A DNA stretch of 64,000 bases, from positions 30,747 to 94,746 of the forward strand of contig CAVTJN010000003.1 of assembly GCA_963735055.1 (NCBI GenBank), given 5' to 3'. The DNA is from JBBITI01 sp963735055 (GTDB taxonomy: Bacteria; Chloroflexota; Dehalococcoidia; Dehalococcoidales; UBA2162). The notes beneath the pieces were generated by a model. That model worked only from the letters and a program-made list of their open reading frames with translations. It had not been told where the DNA came from and ran no database searches. The translations under genes and the position numbers were made by a program. Each line of letters begins with the position of its first letter. Position 1 is the stretch's first letter. Shown piece after piece: positions 43,041-52,230 of this stretch.

Positions 43041-44798
43041 TCACCCTCCACGCGCCCGACCGGGGACCCGGTTTGGGACGCCCTTCCCGGTGACAACCTC
43101 CTTCTGGAGCTCTTTGCGGAGGGGGTCCTTTTCCACAAAGAGCGGCTTACCGCTGAACGGGTCCAAGCCAGTGTGGTACATCAGGCTGGAGTACGTTGAA
43201 GGCGCAGGAAGAAAAATCTGGACCTGTTCCGGATTCATCCTCAGTTTCTGGCCGGCAAACCGCTTCAGGTTCCGCATGTCCTCTTCCGTGCAGCCCGGGT
43301 GGGCCGCGATCAGGTAATAGGTGAGGAACTGGTCCTTACCCGCTTCCTGCGTCGCCCGGTCGAAGAGTGTCTTGAACTGAAGCAGCGATTCCGTCCCCGG
43401 CTTGCCCATCGCCTTCAAAACGGCCGGCCCGGTATGCTCCGGAGCGATCTTCATCTGGCCGGAAACGTGATGGGTGACGACCTCCCGGAGATAGGCGTCG
43501 CCGTAGTCGTGGTCGCCCAACAGCATGTCATACCTAATCCCCGAGGCCACAAAGACCTTCTTCACGCCCTTAATCTGACGCAGCCTGGTCAGGAGTTCCA
43601 ACTGATGACTATGGTCGACCCGCAACGACGGGCAGACGGACGGATACAGGCAACGCTTGTCCCGGCAGGCCCCCCTGCGCAGTTTGACGGCACATTCAAA
43701 ACCGTACATGTTGGCAGTGGGGCCGCCGACGTCCATGATGTACCCCTTGAAATCGGCTTGGGCGGTGAGTTGCCGGGCCTCGGCCACGACGGACTCGGCA
43801 CTGCGCCACTGGACGGTCCGCCCTTCGTGAACGGCGATAGCGCAGAAATTGCACTCGCCATAGCAGCCGCGGTGGGTGGCGATGGAGAACTTGATCGTCT
43901 CCAAGGCTTTCACCGGACCCTGTTGTTCGTAGTAGGGATGCTGGGCACGCTCGAAATCAAGGGCGTACACAGCGTCGAGTTCTTCCTGGCTCAACGGCAG
44001 GGCCGGTGGGTTATGCACCAGGTAGCGCGGGCCGTGCTTCTGATAAAGGCCGCGCGCGGTGAGGGCGTCATTGTTCCTATAGAAAGCGTGGAACATGGCG
44101 GTAAAGGCCGCTTTGTCGTGTACAACCGTTTCATATGCCGGCAGTTCCACGTAGGCAGATTTCGCCGGGACGATTTCGTTCTCGGCGGCGATATAACACA
44201 GGCCGCGTATTGCCCGCACGTCGGCGCCGGCACCCAGAGCAGCGGCTAACTCCACGACCGCCCCCTCGGCCATACCGTACAACAGATAATCGGCCTTGGC
44301 GTCGAACAGAATGGAGGCCCGGACGCGGTCGGACCAGAAGTCGTAGTGGGCGATTCGCCGCAGGCTGGCTTCGATGCCCCCCAAGACGATTGGCCGGGTA
44401 TTCTTGAAATACTGCTTGATCAGGTTGGTGTAGACAATGGCCGCCCGGTCGGGACGGCGGTCGTTGACGCCGCCGGGGGTATAGTCATCGCTCTTCCTTC
44501 TCTTTTTGAGCGAGGTGTAGTTGGCGATCATGGAGTCGACGCTGCCCCCGGTCACCCCCCAGAACAGCTGCGGCTCGCCCAAACGGCCGATATCCCGGTC
44601 CGATTGAATATCCGGCTGGGCGATGATGCCGACGCGGTAGCCTGCGCGCTGGAGTACCCGGCCGATGACCGCGGCACCGATGAACGGACTGTCGATGTAG
44701 CTGTCGCCCGACACCAGAATGATGTCAAGCCGGTCCCATCCCAGTTGGCCCATTTCCTGGCGCGTCGTCGGTAGAAACATCGTCCTCCGTACCCGCAT
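43041..44798 (-). CDS. YgiQ family radical SAM protein
   Basis: A 585-residue radical SAM enzyme. An N-terminal B12-binding-like region (DIILVSGDSYIDSPFIGAAV) precedes the core, whose [4Fe-4S] motif is HRGCYGECNFCAI (CxxxCxxC). GGIEASLRRIAHYDFW and the C-terminal block AHPGCTEEDMRNL are typical of YgiQ (UPF0313). Function of the family is unresolved. Two ATGs compete (44798 and 44780); the first is listed. Minus-strand TATAAT at 44812-44817 places transcript start about 7 bases before it. Confidence 0.92.
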   Translation of the reverse strand: MRVRRTMFLPTTRQEMGQLGWDRLDIILVSGDSYIDSPFIGAAVIGRVLQRAGYRVGIIAQPDIQSDRDIGRLGEPQLFWGVTGGSVDSMIANYTSLKKRRKSDDYTPGGVNDRRPDRAAIVYTNLIKQYFKNTRPIVLGGIEASLRRIAHYDFWSDRVRASILFDAKADYLLYGMAEGAVVELAAALGAGADVRAIRGLCYIAAENEIVPAKSAYVELPAYETVVHDKAAFTAMFHAFYRNNDALTARGLYQKHGPRYLVHNPPALPLSQEELDAVYALDFERAQHPYYEQQGPVKALETIKFSIATHRGCYGECNFCAIAVHEGRTVQWRSAESVVAEARQLTAQADFKGYIMDVGGPTANMYGFECAVKLRRGACRDKRCLYPSVCPSLRVDHSHQLELLTRLRQIKGVKKVFVASGIRYDMLLGDHDYGDAYLREVVTHHVSGQMKIAPEHTGPAVLKAMGKPGTESLLQFKTLFDRATQEAGKDQFLTYYLIAAHPGCTEEDMRNLKRFAGQKLRMNPEQVQIFLPAPSTYSSLMYHTGLDPFSGKPLFVEKDPLRKELQKEVVTGKGVPNRVPGRARGG

Positions 44799-44811
44799 TA
44801 TCTCTGATATG

Positions 44812-44817
44812 ATTATA
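44812..44817 (-). promoter_or_regulatory. -10 element for the radical SAM gene
   Basis: TATAAT on the minus strand, 14 bases before the ATG at 44798; no convincing -35. Confidence 0.55.
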
Positions 44818-44943
44818 CCCCGAAAACAGCTTTGACCGGATGGTCGCGCGAGTCTCCCTGAAACGGCAGTTTCACCCGACCGCGGCGGGCCGGGGTTAAG
44901 AATAGCAATCGCGGCTTGTTTTTGTTGCAAATCATTATCTTAA

Positions 44944-44990
44944 ATGGCATGAATGCCATATATTGACAGGTCAATTTCGCGTTGTATTAG
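44944..44990 (+). promoter_or_regulatory. promoter with two palindromic operators for the AOR/Hdr/Etf operon
   Basis: -35 TTGACA (44963-44968), 16-base spacer, -10 TATTAG (44985-44990). One palindrome, ATGGCAT-GA-ATGCCAT (44944-44959), lies just upstream; a second, ATTGAC-AG-GTCAAT (44962-44975), overlaps the -35. The first could be an activator or repressor site, the second fits a repressor that blocks polymerase. Confidence 0.65.
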
Positions 44991-45010
44991 ACTGCCTTCT
45001 TGGAGACTCG

Positions 45011-47173
45011 ATGTTTCATACGTTAAGGCAAGTCCCCTTCAGAGTAGATTGTGTTTCATCCACGCCGAGCGCGCCAAGGGCGAATCTCGACAGAGTTGAG
45101 TACATGAGCAAAGATTTACCTATCTGGATATTGGAGCCGGACCCAACAGAAAAATGGGATGCATGGACCAGGAAATTCACTGAACCAAGACTGAAATCAG
45201 ACCTCATCGCAGAGAACACCAGCATTGATGACATCAAACGTCAGCTGAAAGAGGTCCGCCAGTATTCCCGGGACAACAACGACACGCTGGTCAAGGAGCT
45301 TACGGCCAGTCTGTCTCTCAAGTATCCAGCGGTAACGGTAAGAACCGCGGCGGATAGTGCTGAAGCTCTGAGTTACATCTCCGGAATTTCGGATGGAATC
45401 AAGACAGTATCGATTAACAACTCCCGTTCGGTTACCCAGGAATTGAAACCGGGGTTGGTGGCGAACGGTTTTACCGTCATCGAGTCATATTACGACGAGT
45501 TTGAGTTCAAGGACAAGAATCGAAAGAGCCTCGAGTACTGGGAACTCCCCCAGGCAGTGGACAAAGAACATAAGGGGACTTTCGATATTTCCATCAAGAT
45601 GTCCGGCGTGGACTCGCCCGCGGCGGCCGGGACCAAGGACTACCTGGCGGTCCTGGGAGTCAATGCCATATCGGCCCAGGATGGCACCGTATTCTTCCTC
45701 CAGCATTTCCGCAATATCTATAACGATCTGAACCTGGCCAAAAAGATTGTCCTGATCGTTGGTCTCGACAAGATTGTCAAAGATAAAGAGGCTGCCGCTT
45801 TCCAGGCCAAGTGCATGGGCATGTTTGGCGCCGAGACGGTGATCCTGGGAGTTCAGCCCAAACCGGCCAAGACCCCTACAGTGGCTGAGCTGCCATTCCT
45901 TCCGGGCGACACAGATCGAGAGGTGCATCTGATCATTCTTGATAACTACCGAACCAGCCTGCTGCAAAGCCAGTTCAAGGATTTCTTCCTGTGCATAGGC
46001 TGCCGGACATGCACCGGCTCTTGTCCTGCTTACCTGAGCGGCAAGCCGCTGTCACCCAAAGAACTGGTCCTGAACTTGAAGGGGCACTTGTCCGAGGTGG
46101 GTTTTGAACAACTCATGCAGGAGACCCCGACGGAGGTTCCTCAAACTAATTCCATTCAAGGTCCAGGCGATAGTCAGATAACGGAAGACGAAGTCTGGGC
46201 GTGCACTACCTGCCGTGCCTGCCAGCAAGTCTGCCCATTGCAGTTGAAGCATACTGACGCAATTATTGGACTCAGGCAAAACCTCACCCTGGTGCAAAGC
46301 AAGATGCCGGAGACTATCCAACTCATGCTCCGCAACATGGACTCAAGAGGCCACCCCTGGGCCGGGGTACAGTCGTTGAGACTGCGAGGCGACTGGACAA
46401 GTACGGCAGATGTCAAGGACATTTCCCAAGATGGCGCCGGTAGCGTGGATGTCCTGTTCTGGGTAGGCTGCACCGGGGCCCTGGTTGACCGCAATATCGC
46501 CACGACCCTGGCGGTGGTGAATCTGCTGAAGAAAGCGGGGGTCAATTTTGGGGTTTTGGGAGGAGCGGAGAATTGCTGCGGAGACCCGGCACGGCGGGCC
46601 GGATATGAATTCCAGTTCCAGATGATGGCCGAGCAGAATATCGGACTGTTCAAGAGCCACAATGTGAGGAAGATAGTCACGACCTGCCCCCATTGCTTCA
46701 ACACCTTGAAGAATGAGTATCCTCCGCTCGGGGGAGAGTTTGAAGTTGTCCACCACACGCAGTTCATTGGCGAATTGCTCAAGGAGAACAGACTGGGTGT
46801 GTGCGAAGCAGGCGGAGGGACGGTCACGTATCATGACCCCTGCTACCTGGGGAGACACAACGAAATATACGAACCGGCAAGGCAGATCCTGGCCGGGATA
46901 CCGCGGACGACGCTGGTCGAGATGGAGCAGAACCGGCTGCGAAGCTTTTGCTGCGGCGGTGGTGGCAGTCGCCTTTGGCTGGAAGAAAGAATCGGCAAGA
47001 AGATCAATGAGATGCGCACCGAGCGTGCGATTGAGACCAAGGCTGAGACCTTGGTTACTGCCTGTCCCTACTGCCTCCAGATGTTCGAAGATGTGATCAA
47101 GGCAAGGGGGGAAGCGGTATCGATGAAAGTGATGGACATCGCGGAGGTATTGGACAAGTCGCTAGCAAAATGA
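45011..47173 (+). CDS. LUD domain - ferredoxin - HdrD-like fusion oxidoreductase
   Basis: A 720-residue protein. An N-terminal LUD domain (about residues 80-300, as in LutB/LutC) is followed by two [4Fe-4S] motifs, CIGCRTCTGSCP and CTTCRACQQVCP. Two CCG domains of the HdrD/LutA type come next (ENCCGDPARRAGYE...CPHCFN and SFCCGGGGSRLW...CPYCLQ). LutA- and LutB-like parts are therefore joined in one chain, suggesting oxidation of a hydroxy acid or thiol/disulfide electron transfer. The start at 45011 has GGAG 5 bases upstream; MSKDLPIWILEPDP at 45104 is an alternative with no ribosome site. First gene of the operon that runs to EtfA. Confidence 0.88.
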   Translation: MFHTLRQVPFRVDCVSSTPSAPRANLDRVEYMSKDLPIWILEPDPTEKWDAWTRKFTEPRLKSDLIAENTSIDDIKRQLKEVRQYSRDNNDTLVKELTASLSLKYPAVTVRTAADSAEALSYISGISDGIKTVSINNSRSVTQELKPGLVANGFTVIESYYDEFEFKDKNRKSLEYWELPQAVDKEHKGTFDISIKMSGVDSPAAAGTKDYLAVLGVNAISAQDGTVFFLQHFRNIYNDLNLAKKIVLIVGLDKIVKDKEAAAFQAKCMGMFGAETVILGVQPKPAKTPTVAELPFLPGDTDREVHLIILDNYRTSLLQSQFKDFFLCIGCRTCTGSCPAYLSGKPLSPKELVLNLKGHLSEVGFEQLMQETPTEVPQTNSIQGPGDSQITEDEVWACTTCRACQQVCPLQLKHTDAIIGLRQNLTLVQSKMPETIQLMLRNMDSRGHPWAGVQSLRLRGDWTSTADVKDISQDGAGSVDVLFWVGCTGALVDRNIATTLAVVNLLKKAGVNFGVLGGAENCCGDPARRAGYEFQFQMMAEQNIGLFKSHNVRKIVTTCPHCFNTLKNEYPPLGGEFEVVHHTQFIGELLKENRLGVCEAGGGTVTYHDPCYLGRHNEIYEPARQILAGIPRTTLVEMEQNRLRSFCCGGGGSRLWLEERIGKKINEMRTERAIETKAETLVTACPYCLQMFEDVIKARGEAVSMKVMDIAEVLDKSLAK

Positions 47174-47264
47174 GATTTATTTGACAACCGGATCACTGGT
47201 AGGTAAGACAAGACTCGCCATCGGCTCAGGGGCGATCGCGAGAAAGGAGAAAGACATCCAGACC

Positions 47265-47816
47265 ATGGAAGAGAAGACCATCGTATTTGACCCGGTTCTA
47301 TGCACGGGCTGTATGCGCTGCGTGACCACCTGTTCCACTTACAACAATGGCGCGACCAGCTTCTCCAAGGCCCGCATTCATATCATGAGGCACGAAGGGC
47401 ACACGATCACCAAGATAGATGACGAGGACGAGCTGATTTTCCAGGCGCTGACATGTCAGCAGTGCGACAAGCCATACTGTGCATATTTTTGCCCGGCACG
47501 GGCGATCGAGCGAAACACAGACACGGGAGCCATGGTTATCAACTACGACAAGTGCATCGGCTGCCGCATGTGTATTGTGGCCTGTCCCTTTGGCGCGATG
47601 CGCTATGATTCCACCAAGAAACAGACTTTCAAGTGCCAGCTCTGCGATGGCGACCCGCAGTGTGTGAAATTCTGCCCGCAAGAGGCGCTAATGTTTCTGC
47701 CCAAAGGCATGGCCAACATGCCCAAGATAGACCGCCTGGCCAGGAAGATAGTGGAGCTCCGGCCGACGAGTGCGGTGGAAGTCTCGGTCACGGGGGTAAA
47801 ACATGCCAGTTCCTAA
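47265..47816 (+). CDS. ferredoxin-type subunit with four [4Fe-4S] motifs
   Basis: A 183-residue iron-sulfur protein of the DmsB/HycB type. Four cysteine groups are present: CTGCMRCVTTCS, CQQCDKPYCAYFCP, CIGCRMCIVACP and CQLCDGDPQCVKFCP. Such subunits wire electrons from a catalytic partner to the next carrier; the partner is the AOR, whose gene overlaps it by 14 bases. GGAG lies 15 bases before the ATG, rather far, so an upstream start is possible. Confidence 0.9.
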   Translation: MEEKTIVFDPVLCTGCMRCVTTCSTYNNGATSFSKARIHIMRHEGHTITKIDDEDELIFQALTCQQCDKPYCAYFCPARAIERNTDTGAMVINYDKCIGCRMCIVACPFGAMRYDSTKKQTFKCQLCDGDPQCVKFCPQEALMFLPKGMANMPKIDRLARKIVELRPTSAVEVSVTGVKHASS

Positions 47817-49806
47817 AGGATATGCCGGCAAGGTAGCGTTCATCGACCTGACCAAGCGCGAAGCCAGGATCGCGACCACTGACCAGTTCTTCAAGGAATA
47901 CGCCATCGACCCGAGGCTATGGATCGGTGGCGACGGTTTCATCGCCAAGGTCTTGTGGAAAGACATTCCCAAAGCCATTGATCCACTCAGTCCTGAAAAC
48001 GAAATTGTGATCGCGACCGGACCGTGGACGGGTACGGCGTCGCCGCAGGCAGGGCGGTCAATGCTGGGCTGCATCAGCCCGGAGACGACCGGCTACTCTT
48101 CGGGGTCTTTCGGTTGGTACTTCCCGGCGACCCTGAAGTACGCGGGCTTTGACGTCGTCATTGTCCGGGGTAAGTCCGAGAAACCGGTATACGTCTTCAT
48201 CGATGACAGCAGCATTACTTTCCGCGACGCCTCCCATATTTGGGGTAAGGAGACCGGCGAGACGGTCAAGGCAATCCGGACCGAACTAGGCGAACGCTAC
48301 GAGAGCGATATACGGGTCTTAAGCATTGCCCCCGCTGCCGAGCACCTGGTGCTGTACTCGCCGCCCTGTGGCGACGGCACCTCCTGTCCCGGGCGGTCGG
48401 GCGGTGGCACGGTGATGGGTTCGAAGAACTTGAAGGCGATCGCCGTACGCGGCACGGGCGAGATCCCCATCCATGATCCGAAGGGACTGCTAGATGCCTC
48501 ATATCGGGCTGTCAAGAAATTCCAGGCAGAAGAGCCTACGCTCAAGATTTGGAAGGAAGAAGGGGCCACCACCGACCTCAGCGTGACGGCCCAGTGGCCG
48601 ATGACCGGTCACGAACTGGGGGTCAACCGGGCGGCGGCGGACTTTCCGCTTTTGAACAATGCGGGTTGTCTAAACTGCCACGCTCCCTGCTACCACTGGC
48701 TCCAATTGAAGGAAGGCAAGCATGCCGGCCTCAGACAGCTTGGCGGTCACATGACGTACATAACCACCGGACTGCGCAATTTGGGATTCGAGAAGTTCGA
48801 GGACTGGATCTACTACGAGCGGCTCACCCAGGAGCTGGGTCTTGACCCGGCGTCCTTTTCGATGGCATTTTCGTACGCGGTCGACCTGTTCATGAAGGGT
48901 ATTCTCACTACCGAGGATACCGATGGGCTCGTCCTGCACCGAGCCGACGGCGAACTGGTCTCGGACGTTGCTAAGAGGGTGGCCTACCGCCAGGGGAAGT
49001 TCGGTAATCTACTCGCCGACGGAGTGGCAAACATGGCCCGTAAGCTGGGGCCTGAAGCCATGGCGATCATGCCGCAGACCGTTAAGGACAAGCCTTCGAT
49101 CCAACGGGACTCGAAGCTACAGGCGCTGATGTGGTCCTTCGGCGCGCTTACCAACCCCCGCGGCGGCGACTGGCTGCGGGTGCACAATGTATGGGAACTG
49201 GCGTACCTGCCCGAGAACCGGGACACCTATCCCCAATTCATCGGTATGACCAACGTGGAGCTTTACGCGAGATGTCTCGAGTTACTCGACATACCGATGG
49301 ATTTGAAGAAGCAGATCTTCGGCGACCCGCCGAAGACCGACGTGAACTGGATCAGGAATACCGGCGGCAAGGCCCTGTTCACGGTCTGGACCGAGAACTT
49401 CGTGGGCCTGTTCAATACGCTGGTGACCTGCATGTTCGGCGCGGCCACCCAATTCATGATGGTCGGTTTCGGCCCCACCACCTACGCCGAGGTGCTCAGC
49501 AAGATCACAGGCTGGGATGTCACCTACGACGAGCTTATGAAAGTGGGCGAACGAACGATCACGCTACAGCGGGCGTTCAACTACCGCATCAAGGGGTGGG
49601 ATGCCAAAGACGACCGGTTCCAAGACAAAGCCGCTTATGAGCCGGGCGCAGTCGGCATATATAGAAACCGGATCGTTCCCTGGGAGCCCATGCTCAAGGA
49701 GTACTACCAGGTCCGCGGCTGGACACCGCAGGGTGTTCCGACCAAGGCAAAGCTGAAAGAGCTCAGTATGGATGATGTGGCCGCGGAGTTGCAACTTACG
49801 GAATAA
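47803..49806 (+). CDS. aldehyde:ferredoxin oxidoreductase family, tungsten-pterin enzyme
   Basis: A 667-residue AOR-family enzyme. The N-terminal domain opens GYAGKVAFIDLTKREARI and includes GGDGFIAKVLW, ATGPWTGTASPQAGRSMLGC and SGSFGWYFPATLKYAGFD, the pterin-binding core. The [4Fe-4S] ligands are CLNCHAPC (about residues 287-294) and a later Cys in TLVTCMFG. AOR-type enzymes oxidise aldehydes to acids, or in the BamB branch act on benzoyl-CoA, using W-bis-pterin. The linked ferredoxin, HdrD-like and Etf genes suggest a multi-subunit complex; the substrate is not readable. The WtpA-like importer at 3-6 kb could supply tungsten. Confidence 0.93.
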   Translation: MPVPKGYAGKVAFIDLTKREARIATTDQFFKEYAIDPRLWIGGDGFIAKVLWKDIPKAIDPLSPENEIVIATGPWTGTASPQAGRSMLGCISPETTGYSSGSFGWYFPATLKYAGFDVVIVRGKSEKPVYVFIDDSSITFRDASHIWGKETGETVKAIRTELGERYESDIRVLSIAPAAEHLVLYSPPCGDGTSCPGRSGGGTVMGSKNLKAIAVRGTGEIPIHDPKGLLDASYRAVKKFQAEEPTLKIWKEEGATTDLSVTAQWPMTGHELGVNRAAADFPLLNNAGCLNCHAPCYHWLQLKEGKHAGLRQLGGHMTYITTGLRNLGFEKFEDWIYYERLTQELGLDPASFSMAFSYAVDLFMKGILTTEDTDGLVLHRADGELVSDVAKRVAYRQGKFGNLLADGVANMARKLGPEAMAIMPQTVKDKPSIQRDSKLQALMWSFGALTNPRGGDWLRVHNVWELAYLPENRDTYPQFIGMTNVELYARCLELLDIPMDLKKQIFGDPPKTDVNWIRNTGGKALFTVWTENFVGLFNTLVTCMFGAATQFMMVGFGPTTYAEVLSKITGWDVTYDELMKVGERTITLQRAFNYRIKGWDAKDDRFQDKAAYEPGAVGIYRNRIVPWEPMLKEYYQVRGWTPQGVPTKAKLKELSMDDVAAELQLTE

Positions 49807-49869
49807 GTCGCTCGGCCAGTGGTGCGCCGCGACCGGAATGACGCGGCGCACCATCTCACGAGAACCGCA

Positions 49870-50142
49870 TTGAGAGTAAAGGTAAACTGCCAGTATTTCC
49901 TGCTCCATCTCACAGACGATCATGACGAGATAGAGGTGGAGGGGAGCACGGTCCGGGAGTGCCTCGAACAGGTAGTGGCTGTCTATCCGGCGGTCAGGAG
50001 GTGGCTATTCCGGGAGGACGGCGAGCTGGCGAACTTTGTGGACATCTTCGTCAACCTGGAAAACACCTTTCCAAATGAGCTTTCCGATCCGGTCAGGGAA
50101 GGCGACGAAATCTACATCGTGATGATGCACACGGCCGGGTGA
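49870..50142 (+). CDS. MoaD/ThiS-like small protein
   Basis: A 90-residue beta-grasp protein (MRVKVNCQYFLLHLTDDHDE...DEIYIVMMHTAG). MoaD proteins carry sulfur on a C-terminal Gly-Gly to build molybdopterin; here the end is Ala-Gly. MoaD-like genes beside AOR genes are common. The TTG start is chosen by fit to the family; a GTG at 49819 is in frame. Confidence 0.75.
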   Translation: MRVKVNCQYFLLHLTDDHDEIEVEGSTVRECLEQVVAVYPAVRRWLFREDGELANFVDIFVNLENTFPNELSDPVREGDEIYIVMMHTAG

Positions 50143-50181
50143 CAGGGGATTCGGGATAAATAGCGGGAAGAGGAGGCTCAT

Positions 50182-52221
50182 ATAGCAACCCGAGAGATAC
50201 TCTGGAACATTCCGCTCAGCTACATCGCCTACATACTCGGCGTTATTAGCGTACTCATCCTGGTCTACAGTATCTACCGGCGCTACAGGCTGTGGCGCGT
50301 TGGTGCCGAGGACCATCGTGGCGCCGCAGGCAAACGAATCGTCCCTTTCATCCGGACCACCGTCAGCGACATCTTAGGGCACCGCCGTTTCCTGCGCGAA
50401 CCATACGCCGGCACTATGCATTTCCTCATCTTCTGGGGCTTCGTTATGCTCCTGGTGGGGTCAGCTGTGGACTTCATCACTCACGTTATTCACGTAGAAC
50501 TCACCGGTGGCATCTATCTCTGGTTTTCGCTCTTGTTCGATCTCGGCGGTATCGTGGCCCTGATCGGGACCGTTATGGCCGTGGTGCGCCGCTATATTAT
50601 CAAGCCTCAAAGACTGAACACCATCTTGGACGACGGGGTGCTCCTCTCCATTATTGTCGTCATCCTCATCACCGGCTTCGTGGTCGAGGGCGTGAGGCAG
50701 GCGGCCACCGAACTGCCGGCTCATTATGATTGGGCAATATGGTCACCAGCCGGGCTGGTCTTTGCCGAAGCTTTCAAAGGATTGAGCGCGGACTCTCTCG
50801 TTCTGCTCCACCGCTCACTATGGTGGTTCCACGCGGTAATCGCTTTTGGCGCGATCGCTTACATCGGTTTGGTTTTCTCCAAGCTGCAGCACGTTCTGGT
50901 CTCTCCTTTGAATATGTTCTTCCGCACGCTGGGACCGGTGGGGGTGCCGTCCAAGATCGATATCGAACATGCCCAGACGCTGGGCGTCGGCGATTCCAGA
51001 GAATTTACCTGGAAACAACTCCTTGATGTGGACGCCTGCACGAACTGCGGCCGATGCCAGGACAGATGTCCTGCCTTCCTCAGCGGGAAGCCGCTATCGC
51101 CCAGGAAGATCACCCAGGATATCAAAGCACACTGGCTGAAAGTGGCCCATCTCCCCAAGGTCGACCCTGCCGCCGAGGCTCCGGCCGACCCGACGGTTAC
51201 TCTCCCAACCCTGATCGGTGACTACGTCAGCGAGGATGAGATTTGGGCCTGCACTACCTGCGCGGCGTGTCAGGACACCTGCCCGGTCTATGTGGAGCAC
51301 GTGGTCAAGGTGATCGACATGAGGCGGAACCTGGTCTTGATGCAAAGCAAGATGCCCGAGACAGCGCAGCTCATGCTCCGCAACATGGACTCGAGAGGGC
51401 ACCCATGGGCGGGGGTTCAGTCGCTTAGACTGAGGGGCGACTGGACAAGTGGGCAGGACATCAGGATCCTGGGCGAGGCCGACAGTACAGACGTCCTCTT
51501 CTGGGTCGGTTGCACCGGGGCGCTGGTGGACCGCAATGTCACCGCCACCTTGTCTCTGGTGAAGGTGCTGAAGGCGGCCGGAATCGACTTCGCCGTACTG
51601 GGGGAAGCCGAGGGTTGTTGTGGCGACCCGGCGCGGAGGGCGGGATATGAGATCGTCTTTCAGACCATGGCGGAACAGAACATCGCGACTTTCAAAGCCC
51701 ACAACGTGAAAGAGATTATCACCTCCTGCCCGCACTGCTACAATACGCTGAAGAACGAGTACCCGCAGTACGGCGGCGACTTCAAGGTGGTTCATTACAC
51801 GGAGTTGATCGAGGATCTCGTTCGCAAGGGCAAATTGAAACTCACGGAAAGCACGAATTCGGTCATTACATATCATGACCCCTGCTACCTTGGTCGCTAC
51901 AACAAAATATATTCGGAGCCGCGCGAGGTCCTGCGGGCCATTCCTCAAGCCAGCATCCGGGAGATGGCCCGCTCGCGGAACCAGAGTTTCTGCTGCGGCG
52001 GCGGCGGCGCCCACATGTGGATGGAGGAAAATGTTGGCCGCAAGATCAACGAGATCCGCATCGAAGATGTGGTCGAGACCGGGGCGGACACGGTGGTGAC
52101 CAGCTGCCCGTATTGCCTGCAAATGCTTGAGGAAGGGATTGAGCGAAAAGAACTTAAGGCCACGCTGAAGGCGAAAGACCTGAGCGAGTTGGTCGAAGCA
52201 GCACTAAAACATTCGTCGTGA
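50182..52221 (+). CDS. membrane Fe-S oxidoreductase, NarI-like plus HdrD-like (Etf:quinone type)
   Basis: A 679-residue protein. The first 240 residues hold about five membrane helices like NarI/HdrE (heme b and quinone site), followed by [4Fe-4S] motifs CTNCGRCQDRCPAF and CTTCAACQDTCPVY and two CCG domains (EGCCGDPARRAGYE and SFCCGGGGAHMW). This layout is known for Etf:menaquinone oxidoreductases that sit beside etfAB. No ATG, GTG or TTG fits the N-terminus: the frame opens after a TAG with AGGAGG, 5 bases, then ATA-GCA-ACC, so ATA is the likely start (or an ATG in truth). The next in-frame ATG at 50416 would cut off two helices. Shares long blocks with 45011. Confidence 0.88.
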   Translation: MATREILWNIPLSYIAYILGVISVLILVYSIYRRYRLWRVGAEDHRGAAGKRIVPFIRTTVSDILGHRRFLREPYAGTMHFLIFWGFVMLLVGSAVDFITHVIHVELTGGIYLWFSLLFDLGGIVALIGTVMAVVRRYIIKPQRLNTILDDGVLLSIIVVILITGFVVEGVRQAATELPAHYDWAIWSPAGLVFAEAFKGLSADSLVLLHRSLWWFHAVIAFGAIAYIGLVFSKLQHVLVSPLNMFFRTLGPVGVPSKIDIEHAQTLGVGDSREFTWKQLLDVDACTNCGRCQDRCPAFLSGKPLSPRKITQDIKAHWLKVAHLPKVDPAAEAPADPTVTLPTLIGDYVSEDEIWACTTCAACQDTCPVYVEHVVKVIDMRRNLVLMQSKMPETAQLMLRNMDSRGHPWAGVQSLRLRGDWTSGQDIRILGEADSTDVLFWVGCTGALVDRNVTATLSLVKVLKAAGIDFAVLGEAEGCCGDPARRAGYEIVFQTMAEQNIATFKAHNVKEIITSCPHCYNTLKNEYPQYGGDFKVVHYTELIEDLVRKGKLKLTESTNSVITYHDPCYLGRYNKIYSEPREVLRAIPQASIREMARSRNQSFCCGGGGAHMWMEENVGRKINEIRIEDVVETGADTVVTSCPYCLQMLEEGIERKELKATLKAKDLSELVEAALKHSS

Positions 52222-52230
52222 GGGAGTACT

